Below are positions 8,090 to 16,700 of a stretch of 64,000 nt of DNA, piece after piece. A program made the translations under genes and the position numbers. Below the pieces are notes generated by a model that did no database searches, had not been told where the DNA came from, and saw only the letters and a program-made list of their open reading frames with translations. Where the stretch lies: positions 80,534 to 144,533 of the forward strand of contig JAFAAN010000066.1 of the NCBI GenBank assembly GCA_023426545.1, written 5' to 3'. Source of the stretch: Pseudomonadota bacterium (lineage in GTDB: Bacteria; Myxococcota; Myxococcia; Myxococcales; Myxococcaceae). Every line of letters begins with the position of its first letter. The stretch's first letter is position 1.

Positions 8090-9778
8090 GTGACCACGTC
8101 CTCGCCGGAGTCTCCGCCCACGCTGGTTGCGCCCACCCGTCCCGAGCGCTCGACAGGCGGGGCCGCGCTGGTCGCCATCGGAATCCTCGCCTCCCGCCTG
8201 ATGGGCCTGGTGCGCGAGCGCGTCTTCGCCCACTACCTGGGCAACGCGGAGGCCGCGGCCGTCTTCAAGGCGGCGCTGCGCATCCCCAACTTCCTGCAGA
8301 ACCTCTTTGGAGAAGGGGTCCTCTCCGGCTCGTTCATTCCGGTCTACGCGCAGCTGCTGGGCCGCAAGGACGAGGAGGCGGCGGACCGGGTCGCTGGCGC
8401 CGTCTTCGGCATCCTCTCCCTGGCCACGGCGGGGGTGGTGGCGCTGGGGATGCTCTTCACGCCGTACCTGGTGGATGCCATCGCGCCGGGCTTCCGTGGG
8501 GACGAGCGCGAGCTGGCCATCCACCTGGTGCGCATCCTCTTCCCGGGCACGGGCATGCTGGTGCTGAGCGCCTGGTGCCTGGGCATCCTCAACAGCCACC
8601 GGCGCTTCCTGCTGTCCTATCTGGCGCCCGTCGTCTGGAACGTGGTCATCATCGCCGCGCTCGTGGGCGCGGGAGGCTGCTACGCCGAGGCGCAGCTCGT
8701 CGAGGTGCTGGCCTATGCCGTGGTGCTGGGCGGCTTCCTCCAGTTCGCGGTGCAGGTGCCCACCGTCCTGAAGCTCCTGGGGCGCTTCCGTCCCTCGCTG
8801 TCGCTCGCGGCCGAGCCGGTGCGTCAGGTGTTGAGGAACTTCGGGCCGGTGGTGCTGGGACGCGGCGTGGTCCAGTTCAGCGCCTGGGTGGACACCGCCT
8901 TCGCGTCCCTCATCTCCAACCGCGCGCTGTCCTCGCTGATGTACGCCCAGACGATCTACCTCATCCCGGTGAGCCTCTTCGGCATGGCCGTGTCGGCCGC
9001 CGAGCTGCCGGAGATGTCGCGTGCCACCGGTGAGGGGGAGGACGTGGCCGCGAAGCTGCGTCAGCGCATCGACGGAGGCGCGCGCCGCATCTGCTTCTGG
9101 GTGGTTCCGTCGGCGGCGGCCTTCCTGTTCCTGGGAGACATGGTGGCGGCGGCCCTGCTCCAGACAGGGCGCTTCGACGCGGCGGACTCGCGCTACCTCT
9201 GGTACCTGCTGATGGGGGCGGCGCTGGGCCTCGTCGCCTCCACGGTGGGGCGGCTCTATGCCTCCGCCTTCTACGCGCTGAAGGACCCGAAGACGCCGCT
9301 GCGCTTCGCGGTGGTGCGCGTGCTGGTGGGGACGGCGGGGGCGTGGCTGCTGGGCCTACGGCTCCCAGGCTGGCTGGGCATGCCCGAGCACCTGGGGGCG
9401 TTCGGGCTCACGCTGGCCAGCGGCCTGGTGGCCTGGCTGGAGGCGGGCCTGCTGCGCCGGAAGTTGGTGAAGCAGCTGGGGCCCGTGGGCGTGCCGCCCG
9501 GGCTGCTGCCCCGGCTATGGGGCGCGGCCGTGGTGGCTGGCGGGGTGGCGCTGGGCATCAAGCTGGGGCTGGCGTCATTGCTTGGCCCCATGCCGGGGGT
9601 GACGGGGGAGTGGGGGGGGCAGTTCCTGATGCCGCCCCGGCTGCACCCTGTCGTGGGCTTCGCCGCGGTGGCCCTGCCGTTCGGTGTCGTCTATTTCGGT
9701 GTGTCGGCGGCGTTGGGCATCCCGGAGGCGGGCGAGGTGTTGCGCAAGGTAGGGCGGAGGCTGCGGTTGGCGCGCTAA
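8090..9778 (+). CDS. murJ: lipid II flippase MurJ
   Basis: MurJ flips lipid II across the inner membrane for peptidoglycan synthesis. The 562-residue protein has the MVF/MOP pattern with about 14 hydrophobic segments and family motifs: GILASRLMGLVRERVFAHYL, RIPNFLQNLFGEGVLSGSFIP and RFDAADSRYLWYLLMGAALG. The frame is open far upstream (to 7562) but that part overlaps encB antisense and is not MurJ-like. The GTG at 8090 (VTTSSPESPP) gives the conventional length, although its ribosome-binding site is weak. It is a stand-alone gene here, divergent from encB. Confidence 0.93.
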   Translation: MTTSSPESPPTLVAPTRPERSTGGAALVAIGILASRLMGLVRERVFAHYLGNAEAAAVFKAALRIPNFLQNLFGEGVLSGSFIPVYAQLLGRKDEEAADRVAGAVFGILSLATAGVVALGMLFTPYLVDAIAPGFRGDERELAIHLVRILFPGTGMLVLSAWCLGILNSHRRFLLSYLAPVVWNVVIIAALVGAGGCYAEAQLVEVLAYAVVLGGFLQFAVQVPTVLKLLGRFRPSLSLAAEPVRQVLRNFGPVVLGRGVVQFSAWVDTAFASLISNRALSSLMYAQTIYLIPVSLFGMAVSAAELPEMSRATGEGEDVAAKLRQRIDGGARRICFWVVPSAAAFLFLGDMVAAALLQTGRFDAADSRYLWYLLMGAALGLVASTVGRLYASAFYALKDPKTPLRFAVVRVLVGTAGAWLLGLRLPGWLGMPEHLGAFGLTLASGLVAWLEAGLLRRKLVKQLGPVGVPPGLLPRLWGAAVVAGGVALGIKLGLASLLGPMPGVTGEWGGQFLMPPRLHPVVGFAAVALPFGVVYFGVSAALGIPEAGEVLRKVGRRLRLAR

Positions 9779-10015
9779 GTCCTTGGGATTGCTTGGCTCC
9801 TTGGCGGACTGGCGGAGATTCCTTGGCGTGGCAAGTATCTGCCAGGGATGGGCTGATGCGTCGCCTTCGTTAAGGACGGATCGTCGGCGTGAACGGCGTG
9901 TGCGTCATCTGGCTTCCTCCGGACATGGCGCGCGTGTAGAGTGCGCCGCCTTTTTCACCGGGGCCCAGCTTCTGCGGGAAGCCAGGGTCGCATTCGCTTC
10001 AGGAAGGTCTCGGCA

Positions 10016-11992
10016 GTGAGCGACGAGAAGAACGGTTCCAATTCTGGCGGGATGGGTCCCAAGAAGCCGAAGGCCACCTTCGGTGACGTGATGCTCGGCA
10101 TTCCCTCCGGGGGGGGCCGCAGCGAGGGAGGTCGGGGCGAGCGGGGTGGTGGCCGTGGCGGCGAGCGCGGCGGTGGCCGTGGCGACCGCGAGGCCCAGCC
10201 GCGCCCCTCGGGCAGCGCGCCGCGCGAGGAGCGAGGGCCCCGTGGAGGGGGCGACCGCCGTGGCGGCGAGCGCCGCGGGCAGGGGCAGGGCCCCATGGTC
10301 GTCGTGAAGCGCGCTTCGGGCGCCATCGAGACGCGCGGCCCGGTGGGAGACGTGCCCGCCGAAGCGGCCGCGACGGCCGACGCGACCGCCGCCGCCGCGG
10401 ATGCCTCCGCTGCGACGCCGGAGCTCGCGCCGCGCCCGGTGACGCCGACGCCGACGCCTGCGCCGTCGAGCGCGCTGTACGAGGACGTCCCCGAGTCCGA
10501 GTCCTTCGCCGAGATGTTCGAGGCCCAGTCCAAGGAGGGGGGCACCCCCAGCCGGCGTGGTCTGCGCGTGGGCGAGAAGGTCCGGGGCACCATCTTCCAG
10601 CTCGGCGCGGACACCGCGTTCGTGTCCGTGGAAGGCGCCTCCAAGAGCGAGGCGATGATCGAGCTTCGCGAGCTGAAGGACGACGAGGGCATCCTCCGCT
10701 TCGGGGTGGGTGACACCATCGACGCGCACGTGGTGGAGGTGGGCGCCAAGGGCATCCACCTCAGCCGCGCGCTGGCCAAGGGCAGCGCCAACCTCGCCAT
10801 GCTGGCCGAGGCCCGCGCCTCCGGCATGCCCGTCGAGGGCCTGGTGCTGAGCGTGAACAAGGGCGGTGTGGAGGTCGCCATTGGCGACATCCGTGCCTTC
10901 TGCCCCATCAGCCAGCTCGACCTGCGCTACGTGGAGAAGCCGGACCAGTTCATCGGCGAGAAGCTCCAGTTCCGCGTCACCGAGGTCCGCGACCGCAATG
11001 TCGTCCTGTCGCGCCGTGCGCTGCTGGAGGACGAGCAGCGTCAGCTCGCCGCGGAGACGCGCAAGAACCTGGCCCAGGGCAAGGTCGTCAAGGGCAAGGT
11101 CACCGGCGTGCGTGACTTCGGCGTGTTCGTGGACCTGGGCGGCGTGGAGGGGATGATCCCCGTCTCCGAGCTCTCGTACACGCGCGTGGGCCACCCGAGC
11201 GAGGTGGTGAAGGTCGGCGACGAGGTCGAGGTCGAGATCCTCCGCATGGAGGCCGGCCAGCCCAACTCGCCCGACAAGACCAAGCAGAAGGAGCGCATCA
11301 CGCTGTCCATGCGCTCGCGCCTGGAGGACCCGTTCCAGAAGGCGCTCTCCGAGATCAAGGAGGGCGACCGCCTCCAGGGCAAGGTCGTGCGCCTGCAGCA
11401 GTTCGGCGCCTTCGTGGAGCTGCGTCCGGGCGTGGACGGCCTGGTCCACATCTCCGCGCTGAGCGATCGCCGCATCGCGCACCCGCGGGACGTGGTGAAG
11501 GAAGGGGAGACCATCTGGGTGTCGGTGGAGAAGATCGACACGCAGGAGAAGCGCATCGGCCTGCGGCGCATCTCCGAGGAGGAGGCGCAGCGTCCTCCCG
11601 AGGAGCGCTCCGCCGCCGAGCCCGCCGCGGCTCCCGCCCAGCCGGCGGCGCCCCGTCCCAAGGTCGGTCAGGTCGTCATGGGCAAGGTGGATCGCATCGA
11701 GCCCTACGGCGTCTTCCTCGCGTTCCCGGGCGGCAAGGGATTGCTCCCGGCCAGCGAGACGGGCACCGAGCGGGGCACCGACCTGCGCAAGCACTACGCG
11801 CTGGGCCAGGAGGTGAAGGTGGCCATCCTGGACATCGACGCGTCCGGCAAGATTCGACTGTCCGTCACCGCCGCCATCCGCGCGGAGGAGCGCGCCGAGG
11901 TGGAGGCATGGCAGAAGTCGCAGCAGCCTCAGGGCGCCGGCAAGAAGGGCTTCGGCACCTTCGCGGATCTGCTCAACAAGGCGCGCAAGTAA
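10016..11992 (+). CDS. five-domain S1 RNA-binding protein with RG-rich N-terminus
   Basis: A 658-residue protein. Residues 1-100 contain KPKATFGDVMLG followed by a low-complexity Arg/Gly tract (GGRGERGGGRGGERGGGRG). An Ala/Pro linker follows. Then come five S1-type OB folds at about 180-255, 265-345, 350-440, 447-525 and 548-625; domains 3-5 carry the clear GVFVDLGGVEGMIPVSEL, GAFVELRPGVDGLVHIS and GVFLAFPGGKGLLPAS cores. The C-terminus KKGFGTFADLLNKARK echoes the N-terminal TFGDVM motif. GTG at 10016 has AGGAAGGT 7-8 bases upstream. It is not canonical RpsA (six S1 domains, no RG tract) and not PNPase. A role in RNA binding, perhaps as a chaperone or translation factor, is inferred. It is likely monocistronic, with a hairpin after the stop. 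Confidence 0.85.
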   Translation: MSDEKNGSNSGGMGPKKPKATFGDVMLGIPSGGGRSEGGRGERGGGRGGERGGGRGDREAQPRPSGSAPREERGPRGGGDRRGGERRGQGQGPMVVVKRASGAIETRGPVGDVPAEAAATADATAAAADASAATPELAPRPVTPTPTPAPSSALYEDVPESESFAEMFEAQSKEGGTPSRRGLRVGEKVRGTIFQLGADTAFVSVEGASKSEAMIELRELKDDEGILRFGVGDTIDAHVVEVGAKGIHLSRALAKGSANLAMLAEARASGMPVEGLVLSVNKGGVEVAIGDIRAFCPISQLDLRYVEKPDQFIGEKLQFRVTEVRDRNVVLSRRALLEDEQRQLAAETRKNLAQGKVVKGKVTGVRDFGVFVDLGGVEGMIPVSELSYTRVGHPSEVVKVGDEVEVEILRMEAGQPNSPDKTKQKERITLSMRSRLEDPFQKALSEIKEGDRLQGKVVRLQQFGAFVELRPGVDGLVHISALSDRRIAHPRDVVKEGETIWVSVEKIDTQEKRIGLRRISEEEAQRPPEERSAAEPAAAPAQPAAPRPKVGQVVMGKVDRIEPYGVFLAFPGGKGLLPASETGTERGTDLRKHYALGQEVKVAILDIDASGKIRLSVTAAIRAEERAEVEAWQKSQQPQGAGKKGFGTFADLLNKARK

Positions 11993-12000
11993 TCGCCTGC

Positions 12001-12036
12001 TCCGGCGCTGATCACCGCGAAGTCATCAGCGCTGGA
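12001..12036 (+). terminator. stem-loop after S1-protein gene
   Basis: Arms 12001-12012 and 12025-12036 pair over 12 bp with one G-U wobble around a 12-nt loop, directly after the stop codon. Only GAAAGG follows rather than a T-run, so termination efficiency is uncertain. Confidence 0.5.
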
Positions 12037-12044
12037 GAAAGGTG

Positions 12045-12073
12045 TTGACGGTACAGGCAGGGGGCGGTACTTA
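12045..12073 (+). promoter_or_regulatory. sigma-70-type promoter of tRNA-fMet
   Basis: TTGACG (12045-12050) and TACTTA (12068-12073) are separated by exactly 17 bp and end 19 bases before the mature tRNA start, as expected for a housekeeping tRNA promoter. Confidence 0.7.
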
Positions 12074-12092
12074 CCGCCTCGCCTCTCTCTGC

Positions 12093-12167
<75 letters not shown>

Positions 12168-12172
12168 TCGGA

Positions 12173-12213
12173 TCGGCCCGGTCATCCTCTGGATGGCCGG
12201 GCCGATTGCTTTT
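12173..12213 (+). terminator. intrinsic terminator of tRNA-fMet
   Basis: TCGGCCCG...ATCC pairs with GGAT...CGGGCCGA in a long GC stem with a 3-nt loop, followed by TTGCTTTT. It starts 7 bases after the tRNA. Confidence 0.85.
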
Positions 12214-12350
12214 GGGCCCTCCCTCGCGACGGACGGCGCGCCTCCGGCCCGCCCTGCGTCCAGGCAGCCGACGGGTATTGGCTGATGAAGGCGGACCCGG
12301 CACCGCGGTCCATCTTCCTCGTAGGCGATTGCCCATTCGAGGAGGAGGCC

Positions 12351-13295
12351 ATGGACACCGACATCACGCATGTCCTGCTCGTGGGAGGAACGGGGCGCTT
12401 CGGCGGCAAGCTGGCTTCGGCGCTGCTGGCCCGGCCGGGCATCCATCTCCACGTCCTGGTGCGGCCGGGAACAGGTGGTGAGGGCCTGGCAGGACTCGCG
12501 AGGCATGGGGTGACGCTGGTGAGCGGGACGCTGGATGACATGCGCTCGCTCGACACGGCGCTGGAGGGGGTGGACGCGGTCGTCTCCGCGGTGCATGGGC
12601 CCGCGGAGGTTCGCGTGGACGGCCAGCTTCGCTTGCTGGACTCGGCGCGCCGGCATGGCGCCATTCGCTTCATCCCGTCCGACTACTCGCTCGACTACGC
12701 CGATCCGGAGGCGGGCAGCACCTTCATGGCGGCGCACCGGCAGGTCGCGGCCGCGGTGGTGCGCAGCGGTGTCCCGTACAGCTTCGTCCTGTGTGGTGCC
12801 TTCATGGAGACCGCGCTGTCGCCGCAGGCCCAGGTGTTCGACTTCGAGCGGGGCGTCGTCTCCTATTGGGGCTCGGGGGATGAGCCGTTCGACGTGACGG
12901 CCATGGCCGACGCCGCGCGTTGGGTGGCAGAGGTGGTGGTGGATCCGCGCGCGGCGGGGCGGCGGCTGGAGCTCGTGGGCGACGTGGTGACGGTGAACGA
13001 CGTGGTCGCTGTCTACGAGGAGCTTTCGGGGCGGTCGCTGCGGCGCGCGTGGCGAGGCCCGGTGGAGGCGTTGCGCCGGCGGCTCGTGCGCGCACCGCCC
13101 GCGGGGATGCCCGTCCACACATCACCCGTGGAGCTGAGCCTGCTCGCGCAACTCGCGGGGAAGGGGAGGCTGCGCGAGCCAGCCAACGCTGAATACCCCC
13201 GGGTCCGCCCCATGTCGGTACGCGCCTTCCTGCGCGAACGCCTGTTGGCCGCTGCCCCGGTGCACGGAGGCGCTCCACTCGCGACGCAGCCGTAG
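12351..13295 (+). CDS. NmrA-like NAD(P)-binding reductase
   Basis: A 314-residue atypical short-chain dehydrogenase of the NmrA/isoflavone-reductase type. The glycine-rich NAD(P) loop LLVGGTGRFGG sits at the N-terminus, followed by DAVVSAVHGPAE (strand 4), FIPSDYSLDY where the family has its conserved YG/F-x-D segment, and an FxxxGAF-type segment SFVLCGAFME. It lacks the YxxxK catalytic pair of classical SDRs at the usual place, so it may be a redox sensor or an enzyme of unknown substrate. ATG 12351 has GGAGGAGG 4-5 bases upstream; an earlier ATG at 12285 has none. It appears to be a single gene between tRNA-fMet and a long intergenic region. Confidence 0.8.
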   Translation: MDTDITHVLLVGGTGRFGGKLASALLARPGIHLHVLVRPGTGGEGLAGLARHGVTLVSGTLDDMRSLDTALEGVDAVVSAVHGPAEVRVDGQLRLLDSARRHGAIRFIPSDYSLDYADPEAGSTFMAAHRQVAAAVVRSGVPYSFVLCGAFMETALSPQAQVFDFERGVVSYWGSGDEPFDVTAMADAARWVAEVVVDPRAAGRRLELVGDVVTVNDVVAVYEELSGRSLRRAWRGPVEALRRRLVRAPPAGMPVHTSPVELSLLAQLAGKGRLREPANAEYPRVRPMSVRAFLRERLLAAAPVHGGAPLATQP

Positions 13296-13771
13296 TCCGG
13301 ACGGCCGGCGCGCATGACCGCGCCGTGTGATGAAGCGCACGGGCTCGGTGGGCCCGCGGCTTCGCCGCCGTCCGTGGCGCGCGGCGTCAACCCGGGTGCG
13401 GCGTCGCCTGGGTCGAGATGGCCTGGGGCGATGCGGACTGGAGCCCCTGGGTGTTCCGGCAACCGCCCCGAACGGGCCGCAGCCGCGCGACGAGTGTGCC
13501 CAAGGCTAGATGGCGTGGGAGGCGCGCTCTCGGGGGGCTGACCGTGCTGACGCAACCTGCCGCAATCATGGAATTCTGCGCTCCGTTGGAAAAAAGTTGA
13601 GTGTCGCCTTTTAACCTACATCCGATCGGGCACTAATCTCTCGACCAGGTGACAAACTGTCACTTGGTCGCTTCCCGACTGTGACTGGGAGTTCTGGCGA
13701 TGGGGCCGGAATAGTTGACCCAGGCTGGAGGGAGACGGCCACCCCCGTCGTCGTAAATGGAGTTTCCCCAC
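13296..13771. other. 476-bp intergenic region upstream of M36 protease
   Basis: No convincing gene. The left 270 bp are GC-rich with short, inconsistent frames. From about 13560 the composition becomes notably AT-richer, consistent with a promoter region for the protease. A near-perfect inverted repeat lies at 13643-13669 and is listed separately. I see no clear -35/-10 pair. Confidence 0.6.
13643..13669. promoter_or_regulatory. operator-like inverted repeat upstream of M36 protease
   Basis: Two 12-bp arms (GACCAGGTGACA and TGTCACTTGGTC) around AAC; 11 of 12 positions are complementary, with TGACA/TGTCA at the centre. The element ends 102 bp before the chosen GTG start. The symmetry and AT-rich flank suit a dimeric regulator site; the regulator is unknown. 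Confidence 0.5.
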
Positions 13772-16700
13772 GTGAGAAGGTTGGTTGCCACTCTGTCCGG
13801 GCTCGCCCTGGTATTGTCGGGTACCAGTGCCGTCGCTCGGACTTTGCCGAACTACGATGCACTTCAGGACGCGAAGCCCGCGGGTCGTGTCACTGCGGGG
13901 TTCAAGCCGGTCAACAGCAGCCTGAAGGGGGCGCGGATCGCCCACCGGGACGCGCTGACCGATTCTCCGACGTTCGTCTGGACGTACCGGACCGCTGAGC
14001 AGACGAAGCTCCGCGCCGAGTACGCCAAGATGACGCCCGCCAAGGCGGCGATGGCTCAGATCGCTGACCACGCTCCGCTGTACGGCCTGTCCTCCTTCGC
14101 GGCCGCTGGTGCGACGGTCACCAACGTCAGCACGAACCCGCAGGGCGTCAAGGTCGTGACGCTGACGCAGAAGGCCTCCGGCATCGAGGTCTTCCGCCAG
14201 TCGCTGAAGGTCCTGCTCAACAAGCAGAACGAGGTGGTGGCCATCTCCGGCGCCCTCTCGAGGAACGCGACGCCGGAGCTTCCCCAGGTGAAGGCGCGCT
14301 TCCAACTGCCCGCCACCGAGGCCATCGCCGCGGCGTACAAGGACCTCACCGGCCGCGCGCTGGACCGCAACCTGCTCACCCGCGCCAGCGCCAACTCGAA
14401 GGACGATCCGTACTCGCACTTCACGCTGGCCAGCTATGCGCGTCCGCTCGAGGAGGGATTCATCATCCCTGCTCGCGTCAAGCAGGTGTACTTCCCGCTG
14501 CCCACGAAGCTGGTCCCCGCGTACTACGTGGAGATCAACACGGGCCGCGCGGACAGCGTGGACTCTGACTACTTCGCGTACGTCATCTCCGCCGTCGACG
14601 GTCAGTTGCTGATGCGCAACAACCTGACGGCGCACGCGGAGTTCAGCTACCGCGTGTTCGCGGACGCCACGCCTCCGTACACGCCGCACGACGGCCCCGT
14701 GGGCACGGCCGGTACGCCGCACCCCGCCGGCTTCCCGAACGGCTACATGTCGCCGTACGTCCCGGCGAACCTGGTCACCCTCCAGAACGTCCCCTTCAGC
14801 CAGAACGACCCCTGGCTGCCGGACGGCGCGACGGTGACCATGGGTAACAACGTGGACGCCTACGCGGACCTCGTCGCGCCGGACGGCTACAACGCCGGCG
14901 ACCTTCGTCCCACCGTGACGGCGCCGGGCGTGTTCGACCGGATCATCGACTTCAACATCCAGCCGAACGCCAACCCCGACCAGATCGCCGCGGCGACCAC
15001 CAGCCTGTTCTTCATGAACAACTGGCTGCATGACTGGTTCTACGACGCCGGCTTCGACGAGGCGTCCGGCAACGCGCAGGCGAACAACTACGGCCGCGGC
15101 GGCGTCGCCAACGACCGGCTCCTGGCGCAGGCGCAGGACCACGAGGGGACCGACAACGCCAACATGCGGACCCCCGCGGACGGCGCGTCCCCCCGCATGC
15201 AGATGTTCCTGTTCTCCGGCGCGCGCAACTCGCGCCTGACGGCGAACGCTCCGGCGGAGGTCGCGGGCGACTACCAGGGTGGCGTCTCTTCCACCTTCGG
15301 TCCCCAGACCTTCAACACCACGGGTGACGTGGTGATCGCGCAGGACGCGGCCAACGCCGACGGCCCGTCCACCACGGACGGCTGCACCGCGCTGACCAAC
15401 GCGGCCGAGGTCGCCGGGAAGATCGCCATCATCGACCGCGGCACCTGTGACTTCGTCAAGAAGGTGACGAACGCGCAGACCGCGGGCGCCATCGGCGTCA
15501 TCATCGCGGACAACGCGGCGGGGCCCACGATCGACATGGGCGGTGACTCCACCTCCATCACGATCCCCACGCTGCGCGTGAACCTGGACGACGGCAACCG
15601 GCTGCGCGCCGTCATCCCGGGCCTCAACGTCACGATGTACCGTGGCCCGACCCAGTGGCTCGATGGCACCATCGACAACGCCATCGTGGCGCACGAGTGG
15701 GGTCACTACATCAGCAACCGTCTCATCGGGAACGCGTCCGGTCTGGTGAACAACCAGGGGCGCGCGATGGGCGAGGGCTGGGGTGACTTCACCGCGCTGC
15801 TGATGATGGTTCGCGCCGAGGACATCAACGTCCCGTCCAACGCGAACTGGAACGGCGCCTATGCCGCGGCCGGTTACGCCACCCGCGGTGACGCGGACTC
15901 CGAGTACTTCGGCATCCGCCGTGGAACGTACTCGTCGGACCAGACCAAGAACGCGCTGTCGTTCCGTCACATCATGGACGGCGTGGCGCTGCCCACGGAC
16001 GTGCCGTTCAACGGCAACACCGGTCTGCCGAACTCGCAGGTCCACAACTCCGGCGAGATCTGGGCGACGATGCTGTGGGAGTGCTACACGTCGCTGCTCC
16101 GCGCGCATCCGTTCCAGGAGGCGCAGGACCGGATGAAGAACTACCTGGTCAACGCGTACAAGCTCACGCCTTCTGCCCCGACGTACCTGGAGGCGCGTGA
16201 CGCCGTCATCGCGGCGGCCCACGCCAACGACCCGGCGGACGCCGAGCGGTTCTGGCACGCCTTCGCCAAGCGCGGCGCGGGCGTCGGTGCCCGGGCCCCG
16301 GATCGCTACTCCACGGACCACGCGGGCGTGATGGAGAGCTTCGTGGTCGGCTCGGCCATCCAGATCGTGTCGGCCGAGTTCTTCGACGACGAGGAGAGCG
16401 GCACGTGCGACAACGACGGTATCCTCGACAACGGTGAGACGGGCCGCATCGAGGTCACCGTGCGCAACGCGGGTGCCCTGCCGGCCACCGCGTCCAGCGT
16501 CACGCTGTCGTCCACCTTCGCGGGCCTCGAGTTCGGCAACGGTGGCGAGGGGACCCTCCCGGCCATCCCGGTGTTCGGCGAGGCCAAGGTCTCCATCCCG
16601 GTTACGCTCAATGGCGCGACGGCGCGGCAGGACGTGACCATCGACATCGCGGCGCGCGACGCTGGCCAGGCGCTCCCGGGCGACGTGACTGACGCCCTCG

